From: Cryobacterium soli
GTDB lineage: Bacteria; Actinomycetota; Actinomycetes; Actinomycetales; Microbacteriaceae
Length of the DNA stretch: 64,000 bases
NCBI RefSeq assembly: GCF_003611035.1
Contig: NZ_CP030033.1
Coordinates: forward strand, 3,038,001-3,102,000
Reading direction: 5' to 3'
The notes beneath the pieces were generated by a model, which saw only the letters and a program-made list of their open reading frames with translations, had not been told where the DNA came from and ran no database searches. The position numbers and the translations under genes were made by a program. This document shows positions 34,088-42,607 of the stretch, piece by piece. Within the stretch, counting starts at the first letter, position 1, and every line of letters starts with the position of its first letter.

Positions 34088-35440
34088 GTGACCGACATCG
34101 ACAGCACCACCGACACCGGCACATCCACCGACACCGAGCTCGGACTCAACGACCTCACCACCGAACTCGACAAGGCCCACGTCTTCCACTCCTGGTCGGC
34201 CCAGGGGGCGCTGAAGCCCCTCGTCATCGCCGGCGGTCTCGGCTGCCGGGTCTGGGACCACGAGGGTCGCACCTACCTCGACTTCTCCAGCCAGCTGGTC
34301 AACGTCAACATCGGCCACCAGCATCCGGCCGTGGTCAAGGGCATCATCGAGCAGGCGCAACTGCTCACCACCATCGCCCCGTCCACGGCCAACCTGGCTC
34401 GCGGCGAGGCCGCCAAACGCATCGTCGATCGGGCGCCCGATGGCTTCAACAAGGTCTTCTTCACCAACGGCGGTGCGGATGCCAACGAGAACGCCATCCG
34501 CATGGCCCGCCTGCACACCGGCCGCGACACCGTGCTCTCCACCTACCGTTCGTACCACGGCAACACAGGCGCGGCCATCGTCGCCACCGGTGACTGGCGG
34601 CGCATCCCCAATGAGTTCGCCCGCGGCCATGTGCACTTCTTCGGCCCCTATCTCTACCGCAGCGAGTTCTGGGCCCGCACCCCCGAGCGCGAGTGCGAGC
34701 GGGCTCTGCAGCACCTGGAACGGGTCATTCAGAGCGAGGGCGCCACGTCGATCGCGGCCGTGCTGCTCGAGTCGATCCCCGGCACCGCCGGGGTGCTGAT
34801 GCCGCCGCCCGGCTACCTCGCCGGAGTGCGGGCGCTCTGCAACAAGTACGGCATCCTGCTGATCCTCGACGAGGTGATGGTGGGCTTCGGCCGCACCGGA
34901 CGCTGGTTCGCTTTCGAGGGCTCTGGCGTGGTGCCCGACCTGATCACCTTCGCCAAGGGCGTGAACTCCGGCTATGTTCCCGTTGGTGGCGTGATCATCT
35001 CCGATGCCATCGCCGCCGACTTTGACACGACCGTGTTCCCCGGCGGACTCACCTACAGCGGGCATCCGCTGGCGATGGCCTCGATCGTGGCGGCGCTGGA
35101 TGCCATGGAGAACGAGGGCATCGTGGAGAACGCCGCCCGGATCGGCGCCGAGGCCATCGCCCCGGGGTTGGAGGCGCTCATGGCGAAGCATCCGATCATC
35201 GGGGAGGTGCGCGGCGAGGGCGTCTTCTGGGCGATCGAGCTCGTGGCCGACCGGGAGACGAGGGCGCCCGTGGCGCCGGCCGTGATGGCCCGGATCAAGA
35301 CCGAGCTGCTGGCCCGCAACCTGCTGCCGTTCCTGATGGACAACCGCATCCACGTGGTGCCGCCCTGCGTCGTCACCGACGACGAGGTCGCCGAGGCACT
35401 CGCCATCTACGACGAGGTCCTCTCCCTCGACCTCCTCTAA
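34088..35440 (+). CDS. Class III PLP aminotransferase, probable beta-alanine transaminase
   Basis: 450 residues, GTG start with GAAGGAAC upstream. PLP fold-type I features: GGADANENAIRMAR, YRSYHGNTG, ILDEVMVGFGRTG and the cofactor lysine K290 in TFAKGVNSGYVPVGG. In this context it would convert beta-alanine (from ureidopropionase) plus pyruvate or 2-oxoglutarate to malonate semialdehyde, feeding the dehydrogenase encoded next. Substrate specificity is inferred from neighbours; related enzymes also act on GABA, taurine or other omega-amines. Confidence 0.9.
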   Translation: MTDIDSTTDTGTSTDTELGLNDLTTELDKAHVFHSWSAQGALKPLVIAGGLGCRVWDHEGRTYLDFSSQLVNVNIGHQHPAVVKGIIEQAQLLTTIAPSTANLARGEAAKRIVDRAPDGFNKVFFTNGGADANENAIRMARLHTGRDTVLSTYRSYHGNTGAAIVATGDWRRIPNEFARGHVHFFGPYLYRSEFWARTPERECERALQHLERVIQSEGATSIAAVLLESIPGTAGVLMPPPGYLAGVRALCNKYGILLILDEVMVGFGRTGRWFAFEGSGVVPDLITFAKGVNSGYVPVGGVIISDAIAADFDTTVFPGGLTYSGHPLAMASIVAALDAMENEGIVENAARIGAEAIAPGLEALMAKHPIIGEVRGEGVFWAIELVADRETRAPVAPAVMARIKTELLARNLLPFLMDNRIHVVPPCVVTDDEVAEALAIYDEVLSLDLL

Positions 35441-35473
35441 TCGCAAGACGATCTCGACACCGCGCCGATCGCT

Positions 35474-35547
35474 GGTCGAGCTTGTCGAGACCCGGTGACC
35501 ATGCCTACGTTCAGAGGACGGCTCACGAGGTCTCGACAAGCTCGACC
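35474..35547. repeat. Dispersed palindromic repeat copy R2 (perfect 19-bp arms)
   Basis: GGTCGAGCTTGTCGAGACC (35474-35492) and its exact reverse complement (35529-35547) flank a 36-base spacer containing GCCTACGTTCAGAGGACGG. It is related to the copy near 27.5 kb and the partial one near 5.15 kb. Confidence 0.85.
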
Positions 35548-35602
35548 GACGGGATGGTCGCGACCCGCGCACGTCCTCTCACCCCCAACAGAATCGGATG
35601 AC

Positions 35603-37102
35603 ATGAACGACCTTCCCGTCCTCACCCACTGGATCGACGGCGCCGCAGGCACCGGAACCTCCACTCGAACCGCCCCCGTCTATAACCCGGCCACCGGCGC
35701 AGTGCAGCGCCTGGTGTCCCTGGCCTCCGCCGCCGACGTCGACACCGCTGTCGCCTCGGCCCAGGCCGCCTACCCGGCCTGGCGCGACGCCTCCATCGCC
35801 AAACGCCAGGGCGTCATGTTCACCTTCCGCGAGCTGCTCAACGCCCGCAAGGGCGAGCTCGCCGACATCCTCACCAACGAGCACGGCAAGGTCACCTCCG
35901 ACGCCCTGGGCGAGATCGCCCGCGGCCTCGAGGTCGTCGAGTTCGCGCTGGGCCTGCCGCACCTGGCCAAGGGCGAGTTCTCCGAGAACGTCTCCACCGG
36001 CGTCGACGTCTACACCCTCCGGCAGCCGCTCGGCGTGGTCGGCATCATCAGCCCGTTCAACTTCCCCGCCATGGTGCCGCTCTGGTTCTTCCCCATCGCC
36101 ATCGCCGCGGGCAACACCGTCGTGCTCAAGCCCAGCGAGAAGGACCCGTCCGCCGCCAACTGGCTCGCCGCCCTGCTGACCGAGGCCGGCCTGCCCGACG
36201 GTGTCTTCAACGTCGTGCACGGCGACAAGGAGGCCGTCGACGCCCTGCTGGTCAACCCCCACGTGCAGGCCATCTCCTTCGTCGGCTCCACCCCGATCGC
36301 CAAGTACATCTATGAGACCGCCGCCCACCACGGCAAGCGGGTGCAGGCCCTCGGCGGCGCCAAGAACCACATGCTGGTGCTGCCGGATGCCGACCTCGAC
36401 CTGGCCGCGGATGCCGCGGTCAACGCCGGCTTCGGTTCGGCGGGCGAGCGCTGCATGGCCATCAGCGTGATCGTGGCCGTGGAGCCGGTCGCGGACGAGC
36501 TCATCGCCAAGATCGCCGAGCGCGTGAAGGGACTCAAGGTCGGTGACGGCATGCGCGGCTGCGACATGGGCCCGCTCATCACCGAGGCGCACCGCGACAA
36601 GGTTGCCGGCTACATCGACATCGCCCACGCGGACGGCGCGGAGGTCGTGATCGACGGTCGCGGCATCGAGGTCGACGGTGACGCATCCGGATTCTGGCTC
36701 GGCCCGACCCTGTTCGACAAGGTCAGCCTGGACTCGGCCGTCTACCGGGACGAGATCTTCGGCCCGGTGCTGAGTGTGTTGCGGGTGGCCAGCTACACCG
36801 ACGGCGTGGCCGTGATCAACGCCAGTAAGTATGGCAACGGCACCGCCATCTTCACCAACGACGGAGGTGCGGCCAGGCGGTTCCAGCACGAGGTGCAGGT
36901 GGGCATGGTCGGCATCAACGTGCCGATCCCGGTGCCGGTGGCGTACCACTCGTTCGGCGGTTGGAAGGACTCCCTCTTCGGCGACGCCAAGGCGTACGGC
37001 CCCGCCGGCATCACCTTCTACACCCGGGAGAAGGCCGTCACCGCCCGCTGGCTCGACCCCAGCCACGGCGGCATCAACCTGGGCTTCCCGCAGAACACCT
37101 GA
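35603..37102 (+). CDS. mmsA: CoA-acylating methylmalonate-semialdehyde dehydrogenase
   Basis: 499 residues from ATG 35603. Aldehyde dehydrogenase fold: IISPFNFPAMVPLWFFPIAI, VLKPSEKDPS, VGSTPIAKYIYETAA, and catalytic C284 in AGERCMAIS. Replacement of the usual general-base glutamate region by GGAKNHMLVLPDAD is typical of the CoA-dependent subgroup. It turns malonate semialdehyde (from beta-alanine) into acetyl-CoA, and methylmalonate semialdehyde (thymine or valine route) into propionyl-CoA. The Shine-Dalgarno is weak; the upstream ATG at 35495 falls within repeat R2 and is rejected. It is the last gene of the island. Confidence 0.93.
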   Translation: MNDLPVLTHWIDGAAGTGTSTRTAPVYNPATGAVQRLVSLASAADVDTAVASAQAAYPAWRDASIAKRQGVMFTFRELLNARKGELADILTNEHGKVTSDALGEIARGLEVVEFALGLPHLAKGEFSENVSTGVDVYTLRQPLGVVGIISPFNFPAMVPLWFFPIAIAAGNTVVLKPSEKDPSAANWLAALLTEAGLPDGVFNVVHGDKEAVDALLVNPHVQAISFVGSTPIAKYIYETAAHHGKRVQALGGAKNHMLVLPDADLDLAADAAVNAGFGSAGERCMAISVIVAVEPVADELIAKIAERVKGLKVGDGMRGCDMGPLITEAHRDKVAGYIDIAHADGAEVVIDGRGIEVDGDASGFWLGPTLFDKVSLDSAVYRDEIFGPVLSVLRVASYTDGVAVINASKYGNGTAIFTNDGGAARRFQHEVQVGMVGINVPIPVPVAYHSFGGWKDSLFGDAKAYGPAGITFYTREKAVTARWLDPSHGGINLGFPQNT

Positions 37103-37138
37103 CGCCGCTCGCAGCGTGCGGCAGTGCTAGAAGCGGAG

Positions 37139-37194
37139 GAAAATGCTCGCGGCGTGCGAAAAAGCGCTCACAATCGCACGCTACGAGCATTTTC
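37139..37194. repeat. 56-bp palindrome between convergent genes
   Basis: Arms 37139-37159 and 37174-37194 (GAAAATGCTCG...GCGTGCGA) pair over 21 bp with two adjacent mismatches around a 14-base loop. A partial relative (GCTCGCAGCGTGCGG) lies just upstream near 37108. It lies between mmsA and the convergent zinc-ribbon gene, so it may act as a bidirectional terminator. Confidence 0.8.
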
Positions 37195-37214
37195 GCGGGC
37201 CGCGAGGCGCACCG

Positions 37215-37469
37215 CTAGCCTGCGTTGCGCGCTCGCGCCCAGTCCAGGGAGTGCCGGACCTGGGCGGTAGTCAAACTGGTGCGGCCGCCGCAGTTGGCGC
37301 AGACATTAACGTGGCACGACGAGATCGGGAACAGCGGGACGAAGAAGAGCGTGACCTTCGTCGATCGCTTCACAACGTGCTGCTCGGCCATGGTGTTGCA
37401 GTAGGCGCACACGAACGAGACGACGTTGACCACGGCCTCTGAAGTGCGGGTGCCGAAGAGCAGGAACAT
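37215..37469 (-). CDS. Small zinc-ribbon protein
   Basis: 84 residues. Two CxxC knuckles, C21AYC24 and C57ANC60, flank a hydrophobic VTLFFVPLFPIS segment, the arrangement of the zinc-ribbon family common in actinobacteria. The role is unknown; probably a small metal-binding protein near the membrane. Weak GAAAG lies upstream of ATG 37469. Confidence 0.82.
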   Translation of the reverse strand: MFLLFGTRTSEAVVNVVSFVCAYCNTMAEQHVVKRSTKVTLFFVPLFPISSCHVNVCANCGGRTSLTTAQVRHSLDWARARNAG

Positions 37470-37563
37470 CGTTAAATTCTTTCAGGTTTCAGTACGCGAA
37501 CGAGAGCGGATGACGCCGAATCGGCCCCGGTGGCCGGCTATCTGGCGGCCACCGGGAAGCCGG

Positions 37564-37842
37564 TTAGCCCCGGGCGGTGCTGCGGCCGCTGACGCGGATG
37601 TAGATCAAGAGCACGATGATCGCGCCGATGATGGATCCGATGATCCCGGCGGGCTGGAAGAACCCGTCCATCGGGTCGTGCTGGAAGATCAGGAAACCGA
37701 GGAATCCGCCCACGAAGGACCCGACGATGCCGAGCACGATGGTCATCGGGATGCTGATGTTCTGCCGACCGGGCACGACGAGGCGGGCGACGGCGCCGGC
37801 GATGATGCCGACGACGATGAGGCTGATGATGAGACCAAGCAT
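37564..37842 (-). CDS. GlsB/YeaQ/YmgE family stress membrane protein
   Basis: 92 residues from ATG 37842 (AAGGAGA upstream). Three Gly-rich membrane helices: LGLIISLIVVGIIAGAVARLVVPG, then TIVLGIVGSFVGGFLGFLIF and GIIGSIIGAIIVLLIYIRV. This is a transglycosylase-associated-type small stress protein. It is divergent from the response regulator gene, whose 18-bp palindrome lies about 95 bases upstream. Control by that regulator is plausible. Confidence 0.9.
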   Translation of the reverse strand: MLGLIISLIVVGIIAGAVARLVVPGRQNISIPMTIVLGIVGSFVGGFLGFLIFQHDPMDGFFQPAGIIGSIIGAIIVLLIYIRVSGRSTARG

Positions 37843-37935
37843 TGTGGTCTCCTTCCTGTTTGGTAGAACTGAGCGTTCGATGTGACCAGCGGTTGCTGGG
37901 CACCAAACAGCAAAACACCCGCAAGGAGGCGGCGG

Positions 37936-37953
37936 TACACCCCTAGGGGTGTA
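37936..37953. promoter_or_regulatory. Perfect 18-bp palindrome, candidate operator
   Basis: TACACCCCTAGGGGTGTA is fully self-complementary. It lies just upstream of the -10 hexamer TAGCGT (37975-37980) of the response regulator gene and in the spacer shared with the stress-protein gene. A LuxR-type dimer binding here could autoregulate. Confidence 0.65.
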
Positions 37954-37987
37954 GCCCAGGACAGGGCCTGGCGGTAGCGTCGTTCCC

Positions 37988-38650
37988 ATGCCGCCGTCCC
38001 AGCCCGTGACCGTCGCCCTGGTCGACGACTACGACATCGTGCTGAAGGGCCTTGCGCACATGTTCGACCACTACCGGGATCGGGTGCTGGTTGCCGAGAT
38101 CGATGCGAACACCGGTCTCTCCGACGCAACCGATATCGTGCTCTACGACTCCTTCGCCCAGCCCGAGTCGGATCTCTCGGAACTCACCGCTCTCGTGCGC
38201 AACCCCCGCGCCGGCCGGGTGGTTGTGTACACCTGGAACTTCCAGCCCGCGCTCATCGCGGATGCGTTGGAACGGGGCGTCAGCGGCTACCTGTCGAAGA
38301 CACTGCCGGCCCGCGACCTCGTGGCGGCCCTCGAGTCGGTGCACGCCGGCGAGATCGTCGTGAGTGACCCGCCGAAGCGAGCGGGCAGCGCGCCCGGACT
38401 GGACTGGCCGGGCCGGCGCGAGGGCATCACCGACCGCGAGTCCGAGATTCTGGCGCTCATCACGCAGGGCAAGAGCAACGCCGAGGTGGCCGCGCTCACC
38501 TATCTCAGTCCCAACACCGTGAAGTCCTACATCCGCAGCGTCTACGGCAAGATCGGGGCCGAAAGCCGCACCCAGGCCGTGCTCTGGGGCGTCAATCACG
38601 GATTCACTCCCGACCACCATCGGATCGACAGCTGGCTCGGCGGGCCCTGA
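37988..38650 (+). CDS. LuxR/NarL-type response regulator, orphan
   Basis: 220 residues. The receiver domain (about 6-120) keeps the acidic pocket D13/D14, phospho-acceptor D54 (VLYDSF) and K104 (YLSKTLP). The C-terminal LuxR HTH (about 146-208) has TDRESEILALITQGKSNAEVAA and LSPNTVKSYIRSVYGKIG. No histidine kinase is adjacent. The start has no Shine-Dalgarno, with TAGCGT 13 bases upstream (leaderless-like). Confidence 0.9.
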   Translation: MPPSQPVTVALVDDYDIVLKGLAHMFDHYRDRVLVAEIDANTGLSDATDIVLYDSFAQPESDLSELTALVRNPRAGRVVVYTWNFQPALIADALERGVSGYLSKTLPARDLVAALESVHAGEIVVSDPPKRAGSAPGLDWPGRREGITDRESEILALITQGKSNAEVAALTYLSPNTVKSYIRSVYGKIGAESRTQAVLWGVNHGFTPDHHRIDSWLGGP

Positions 38651-38756
38651 GTCCGCACCCCCGCCCGCGAGCAGAGCAGGATCCGAGAAGCGCGCCGCCC
38701 GGGTTGCTCCTACTCTGGTGGCCAGAGACTCATCCGGGACCAGTAAGGAACAGATC

Positions 38757-39173
38757 ATGAGCACAACCTTCAGCAAAGAGGAAAAGGCGGCGATGCGGGC
38801 GGCGGCGGCCGAAGCCAAGGCCGCGAAACTGGGCGCCGACCTGGAGGCCGCGTGCCTCACGGCTATCGAGGAGATGGCGGGCACTGACAAGGAGCTGGCC
38901 GAGATCCTGCACCGGCTGGTGAAGGAGCACACCGGCCTGGGCGCGAAGACCTGGTACGGCATGCCGGCGTACGCCAACGCCGACGGCAAGGTGGTGGTGT
39001 TCTTCCAGAGCGCCGCCAAATTCAAGGTCCGCTACGCCACCATCGGCTTCCAGCCGGACGCCGAACTGGATGACGGGAACCTCTGGCCGACGTCGTTTGC
39101 GGTCGTCAACCTCTCCGCCGCCGATCAGGCCCGACTGGTCGAGCTGCTGAAGAAGGCCGTCGGTGCGGCGTAG
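38757..39173 (+). CDS. DUF1801/YdhG-like protein
   Basis: 138 residues from ATG 38757 (AAGGAAC upstream). An Ala/Lys-rich N-terminal helix (residues 6-25) precedes a DUF1801-like domain with GAKTWYGMPAYANADGKVVVFFQ and FKVRYATIGFQPDAELDDG. This family has a small alpha/beta fold with no established function. Stand-alone gene. Confidence 0.8.
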   Translation: MSTTFSKEEKAAMRAAAAEAKAAKLGADLEAACLTAIEEMAGTDKELAEILHRLVKEHTGLGAKTWYGMPAYANADGKVVVFFQSAAKFKVRYATIGFQPDAELDDGNLWPTSFAVVNLSAADQARLVELLKKAVGAA

Positions 39174-39222
39174 CCCCCGTTTCGGTGTCTCCTGACGGGG
39201 AATACGGCCGCTCAGATACCGC

Positions 39223-39228
39223 CATAAT
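39223..39228 (+). promoter_or_regulatory. Leaderless -10 element (CATAAT)
   Basis: CATAAT at -12 to -7 from ATG 39235, one mismatch from TATAAT. Confidence 0.5.
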
Positions 39229-39234
39229 CGAGGT

Positions 39235-40851
39235 ATGACGAGCAATGATGCACATGAGGCCGCCCGCAACTCCATCCTCAGCGGACGAACGTCGCTGGGA
39301 ATCGAGCTGGGGTCGACCCGCATTAAGGCCTGCCTGATCGGCGAGGACCTGTCCGAGGTCCTCGCCGTCGGCAGTCACGAGTGGGAGAACAAGTTCGTCG
39401 ACCGGGTCTGGACCTACTCGCTGGAGGATGTGTGGTCCGGCATCCAGGCCGCACACGCCGCGCTCATCGCCGACATCGATGAGAAGTTCGGCATCCGGCC
39501 CGAGGGCTACGGCGCGATCGGCGTCTCGGCGATGATGCACGGCTACCTCGCCTTCGACGCCGCCGGCGACCAGCTGGTGCCGTTCCGCACCTGGCGCAAC
39601 ACCACCACCGGCCCCGCTGCGGCCGAGCTGACCGAGCTGTTCGGCGTGAACATCCCGTTGCGCTGGTCGATCGCCCACCTGCACCAGGCCGTCGTCGACC
39701 ACGAGCCCCACGTGCCGCAGCTCGACTTCATCACGACCCTCGCCGGCTATGTGCACTGGCGCCTCACCGGACGCAAGGTCCTCGGCGTCGGCGACGCGTC
39801 GGGAATGTTCCCCATCGACTCCGCCACCGGTGACTACGATGCCGAACTCCTCGCCCGTTACGACGGTCTGGTCGCCGAGTCCGCCCCCGACCTCAACCTG
39901 GCCGCGCTGCTGCCGACGGTGCTCGTGGCCGGCAAGCCGGCCGGCGAGCTCACGGCCGCGGGAGCAGCCCTTCTCGACCCCACGGGTGCGCTGCGCCCCG
40001 GCGCCGTACTCTGCCCGCCGGAGGGCGACGCCGGCACCGGCATGGTGGCCACCTGCTCGGTGGCCCCGCGCACCGGCAACGTCAGCGCCGGCACCAGCAT
40101 CTTCGCGATGGTCGTGCTCGAGCGCCCGCTCACCCAGGTGCACCACGAACTCGACCTCGTCACCACCCCGGCCGGCGACCTCGTCGCCATGGTGCACTGC
40201 AACAACGGCGCGAGCGAGCTCGCCGCCTGGGCCGGCATGTTCGGCCGCTTCGCCGTGGCCGGCGGCAACCCCGTCGACAACGACAAGGTGTTCGACACCC
40301 TGTTCCGCGAGGCCCTGCTGGGCGACGCGGATGCCGGCGGGCTGCTGGCCTACAACCACCTGGCCGGTGAGCCCATCGCCGGCCTCACCGAGGGGCGGCC
40401 GCTCTTCGTGCGCACCCCCGACAGCCGGCTCACCCTGGCCAACTTCATGCGTGCCCAGCTCTACGGCGTGTTCGGCACGCTCGCCCTCGGCATGCGGGTT
40501 CTCGCCCAGGAGGGCGTCCAACTCGACGCGATGTTCGCGCACGGCGGGCTGTTCCGCACGGCCGGTGTCGCGCAGCGCTTCCTCGCCGGATCCCTGGACG
40601 CCCCGGTCTCCGTCGCCGAGACGGCATCAGAGGGCGGCGCCTGGGGCATCGCGGTCCTGGCGTCGTACACGGCCGCCGTGGCATCCGGTGTCGACCTCGA
40701 CCTCGACGGTTACTTGCGTGAGCGGGTTTTCGCCGGGCAGGAATTCGCCACCGTCGCCCCCGACCCGGCCGACGTCGCCGGCTTCACCAGCTACCTCGAC
40801 CGGTACGCCGCGGGCCTCGCCGTGGAGCAGACGGCGGTAGACACGCTCTGA
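39235..40851 (+). CDS. FGGY-family carbohydrate kinase
   Basis: 538 residues. The N-terminal phosphate loop LGIELGSTRIKACLIG, the GVSAMMHGYLAFD substrate region and the C-terminal ATP-site block GNVSAGTSIFAMV are recognisable. The sequence near MMHGYLAFDAAGDQLVPFRTWRN resembles the xylulokinase/ribulokinase side of the family, but the precise sugar cannot be read. The xylose-type importer lies 10 kb away, so a link is only possible. It is followed 37 bases later by an alpha/beta hydrolase gene. Confidence 0.85.
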   Translation: MTSNDAHEAARNSILSGRTSLGIELGSTRIKACLIGEDLSEVLAVGSHEWENKFVDRVWTYSLEDVWSGIQAAHAALIADIDEKFGIRPEGYGAIGVSAMMHGYLAFDAAGDQLVPFRTWRNTTTGPAAAELTELFGVNIPLRWSIAHLHQAVVDHEPHVPQLDFITTLAGYVHWRLTGRKVLGVGDASGMFPIDSATGDYDAELLARYDGLVAESAPDLNLAALLPTVLVAGKPAGELTAAGAALLDPTGALRPGAVLCPPEGDAGTGMVATCSVAPRTGNVSAGTSIFAMVVLERPLTQVHHELDLVTTPAGDLVAMVHCNNGASELAAWAGMFGRFAVAGGNPVDNDKVFDTLFREALLGDADAGGLLAYNHLAGEPIAGLTEGRPLFVRTPDSRLTLANFMRAQLYGVFGTLALGMRVLAQEGVQLDAMFAHGGLFRTAGVAQRFLAGSLDAPVSVAETASEGGAWGIAVLASYTAAVASGVDLDLDGYLRERVFAGQEFATVAPDPADVAGFTSYLDRYAAGLAVEQTAVDTL

Positions 40852-40888
40852 CCCCACCTCTGCGCCACCCAACTGGAAAGGAACCGAC

Positions 40889-41593
40889 ATGGAACTGATC
40901 TTCGTCCACGGCGCTCTGGTGCGCGACGGGCAGTGGTGGTGGCAGCAGAGCGCCGACCTGCTCCGGGAACGCACCGGCATCCGCAGCCGCGCGCTGGCGC
41001 TGCCGTCGTGCGGCGAGACCACGCCGGAGCAGGTCGCGGGTGGCTTGATCGCCGATGCTGCCGCGTTGCGTCGTGAATTGGACGATGTGGACGAGGCGAT
41101 CGTGGTCGGACACTCCTACGGGGGCACCGTCATCGCCGAGGCCGGCCGGCATCCGGCTGTCGCGCACCTGCTCTACGTGTCCTCCTATCTCCCCGAGGTC
41201 GGCCAGTCCCAGGGCGCGATCCTGAGCGGCGAGAGCGACCCGGTGTCGATCGGAGCCCACGACGACGGCACCCTGAGCCTGACGGGCTACGACGTGAGTT
41301 CCTTCGGCGCCAGGTTCCTGCAGGATGCGGATGCCGATATCCAGCAGCAGGCCTGGCAGCGGCTGACGGCGCAGGCCGTCGGTGCGTTCGTGATGCCGAC
41401 CACAGTTGCAGGCTGGGAGGGGGTCGACTCGACCTACCTCGTTTGCGGGCAGGACCGCAGCACCTCGGTCGAGTTGCAGCGCTTCCATGCCGCTTGCGCC
41501 ACCCGCTCAGTCGAGATCCCGACGGGCCACCATCCGTTCATCACCCGCCCAGATCTGGTCGTCGGCCAGATGGAGGCGCTTCTGCGGCTCTGA
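40889..41593 (+). CDS. Alpha/beta hydrolase
   Basis: 234 residues, with GAAAGGAACC before the ATG. The nucleophile elbow is GHS76YGG, and the C-terminal histidine sits in PTGHHPFITRPDLV. A compact salicylate-esterase-like protein with no signal peptide. Substrate unknown. Convergent with the XRE regulator gene (12-base gap). Confidence 0.88.
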   Translation: MELIFVHGALVRDGQWWWQQSADLLRERTGIRSRALALPSCGETTPEQVAGGLIADAAALRRELDDVDEAIVVGHSYGGTVIAEAGRHPAVAHLLYVSSYLPEVGQSQGAILSGESDPVSIGAHDDGTLSLTGYDVSSFGARFLQDADADIQQQAWQRLTAQAVGAFVMPTTVAGWEGVDSTYLVCGQDRSTSVELQRFHAACATRSVEIPTGHHPFITRPDLVVGQMEALLRL

Positions 41594-41605
41594 CGGCTGC
41601 CGGTT

Positions 41606-42475
41606 CTACGACTCGACGACGGCGCCGCTGGCGGCCCAGCTGGCCAGAAGCTGCAGCCGTTCGGCGCTGGGGGAGCCGGGCTCGGCGGTGTAGATCAGCA
41701 TGCCGAGTCCGGGGTCCGCGGTGATCGCGAGTTCTTCGTAGGCGAGGGTGAGCTCGCCGACGACGGGATGGTTGAAACGTTTGGTGCCGGCACCGTGGGT
41801 GCGCACATCGTGTGCGCCCCACAGCTGCCGGAAGGTATCGCTGCGGGTGGATAGCTCGCCGACGAGGTCCTGCAGGCCTTTGTCGTTGGGGTCGCGTCCG
41901 GCCCGGGTGCGCATGATCGCGACACACATCGCGGCGAACCGGTCCCAGTCCGGGTAGAAGTCGCGGGAGGCCGGGTCCAGGAACTGGAACCGGGCGAGGT
42001 TCGGAACACGTCCGCCGTCGCCGATGACGGGGGAGTAGAACGCGCGCCCGAGTTCGTTGGTAGCCAGGATGTTCTGGTGTTGGTCGAGGACCACCGCGAT
42101 CGCCCCGGTGAGGGTGTCGAGCGCCCACTGCAGGCTCGGCCGGGTCACTGCAGGCTTGGCCGTGCGGCGGCGCGGGCGTCCGGAGAGTGGGATGCCGTCG
42201 GCCGCGCGGGCCAGGTCGAACAGGTGGGTGCGTTCGGTGTCGTCCAGCTGCAGGGCTCGGGCGATGGCGTCGAGCACCGACGAGGATGCGCCGGCGATGG
42301 CGCCGCGTTCGAGCTTGGCGTAGTACTCGACACTGACACCGGCCAGGGCGGCCACCTCGCTGCGGCGGAGCCCCGCCACGCGCCGGTTCGGGCCGGAGCT
42401 GAGCCCGACCAGCTCGGGGGTCAGTTTCGCGCGCCGTGACATGAGGAACTCGCGCACCTCGGGTTGATTGTCCAT
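41606..42475 (-). CDS. XRE-family regulator with MmyB-like ligand-binding domain
   Basis: 289 residues from ATG 42475. The N-terminal HTH has GLRRSEVAALAGVSVEYYAKLERG. The C-terminal MmyB-type PAS-like domain (about 105-285) includes LDQHQNILATNELGRAFYSP and DRFAAMCVAIMRTRAGRDPNDKGLQDLVGEL. These regulators typically repress an adjacent dehydrogenase or transporter gene; here the divergent MFS gene is the likely target. TAACGT lies 13 bases upstream, leaderless-like. Confidence 0.9.
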   Translation of the reverse strand: MDNQPEVREFLMSRRAKLTPELVGLSSGPNRRVAGLRRSEVAALAGVSVEYYAKLERGAIAGASSSVLDAIARALQLDDTERTHLFDLARAADGIPLSGRPRRRTAKPAVTRPSLQWALDTLTGAIAVVLDQHQNILATNELGRAFYSPVIGDGGRVPNLARFQFLDPASRDFYPDWDRFAAMCVAIMRTRAGRDPNDKGLQDLVGELSTRSDTFRQLWGAHDVRTHGAGTKRFNHPVVGELTLAYEELAITADPGLGMLIYTAEPGSPSAERLQLLASWAASGAVVES

Positions 42476-42607
42476 GACATCGACGTTACGTCCCTTCGGG
42501 GCGGGGTGGGGTGCTCTCTCGGTACACCCTTCGACAGTGACTCCCTCCCCTCGGGCCCGGCGCCTTGACTGGAGCAGTACCCCAGCCCCCACCGCCCAAG
42601 GAGCACC

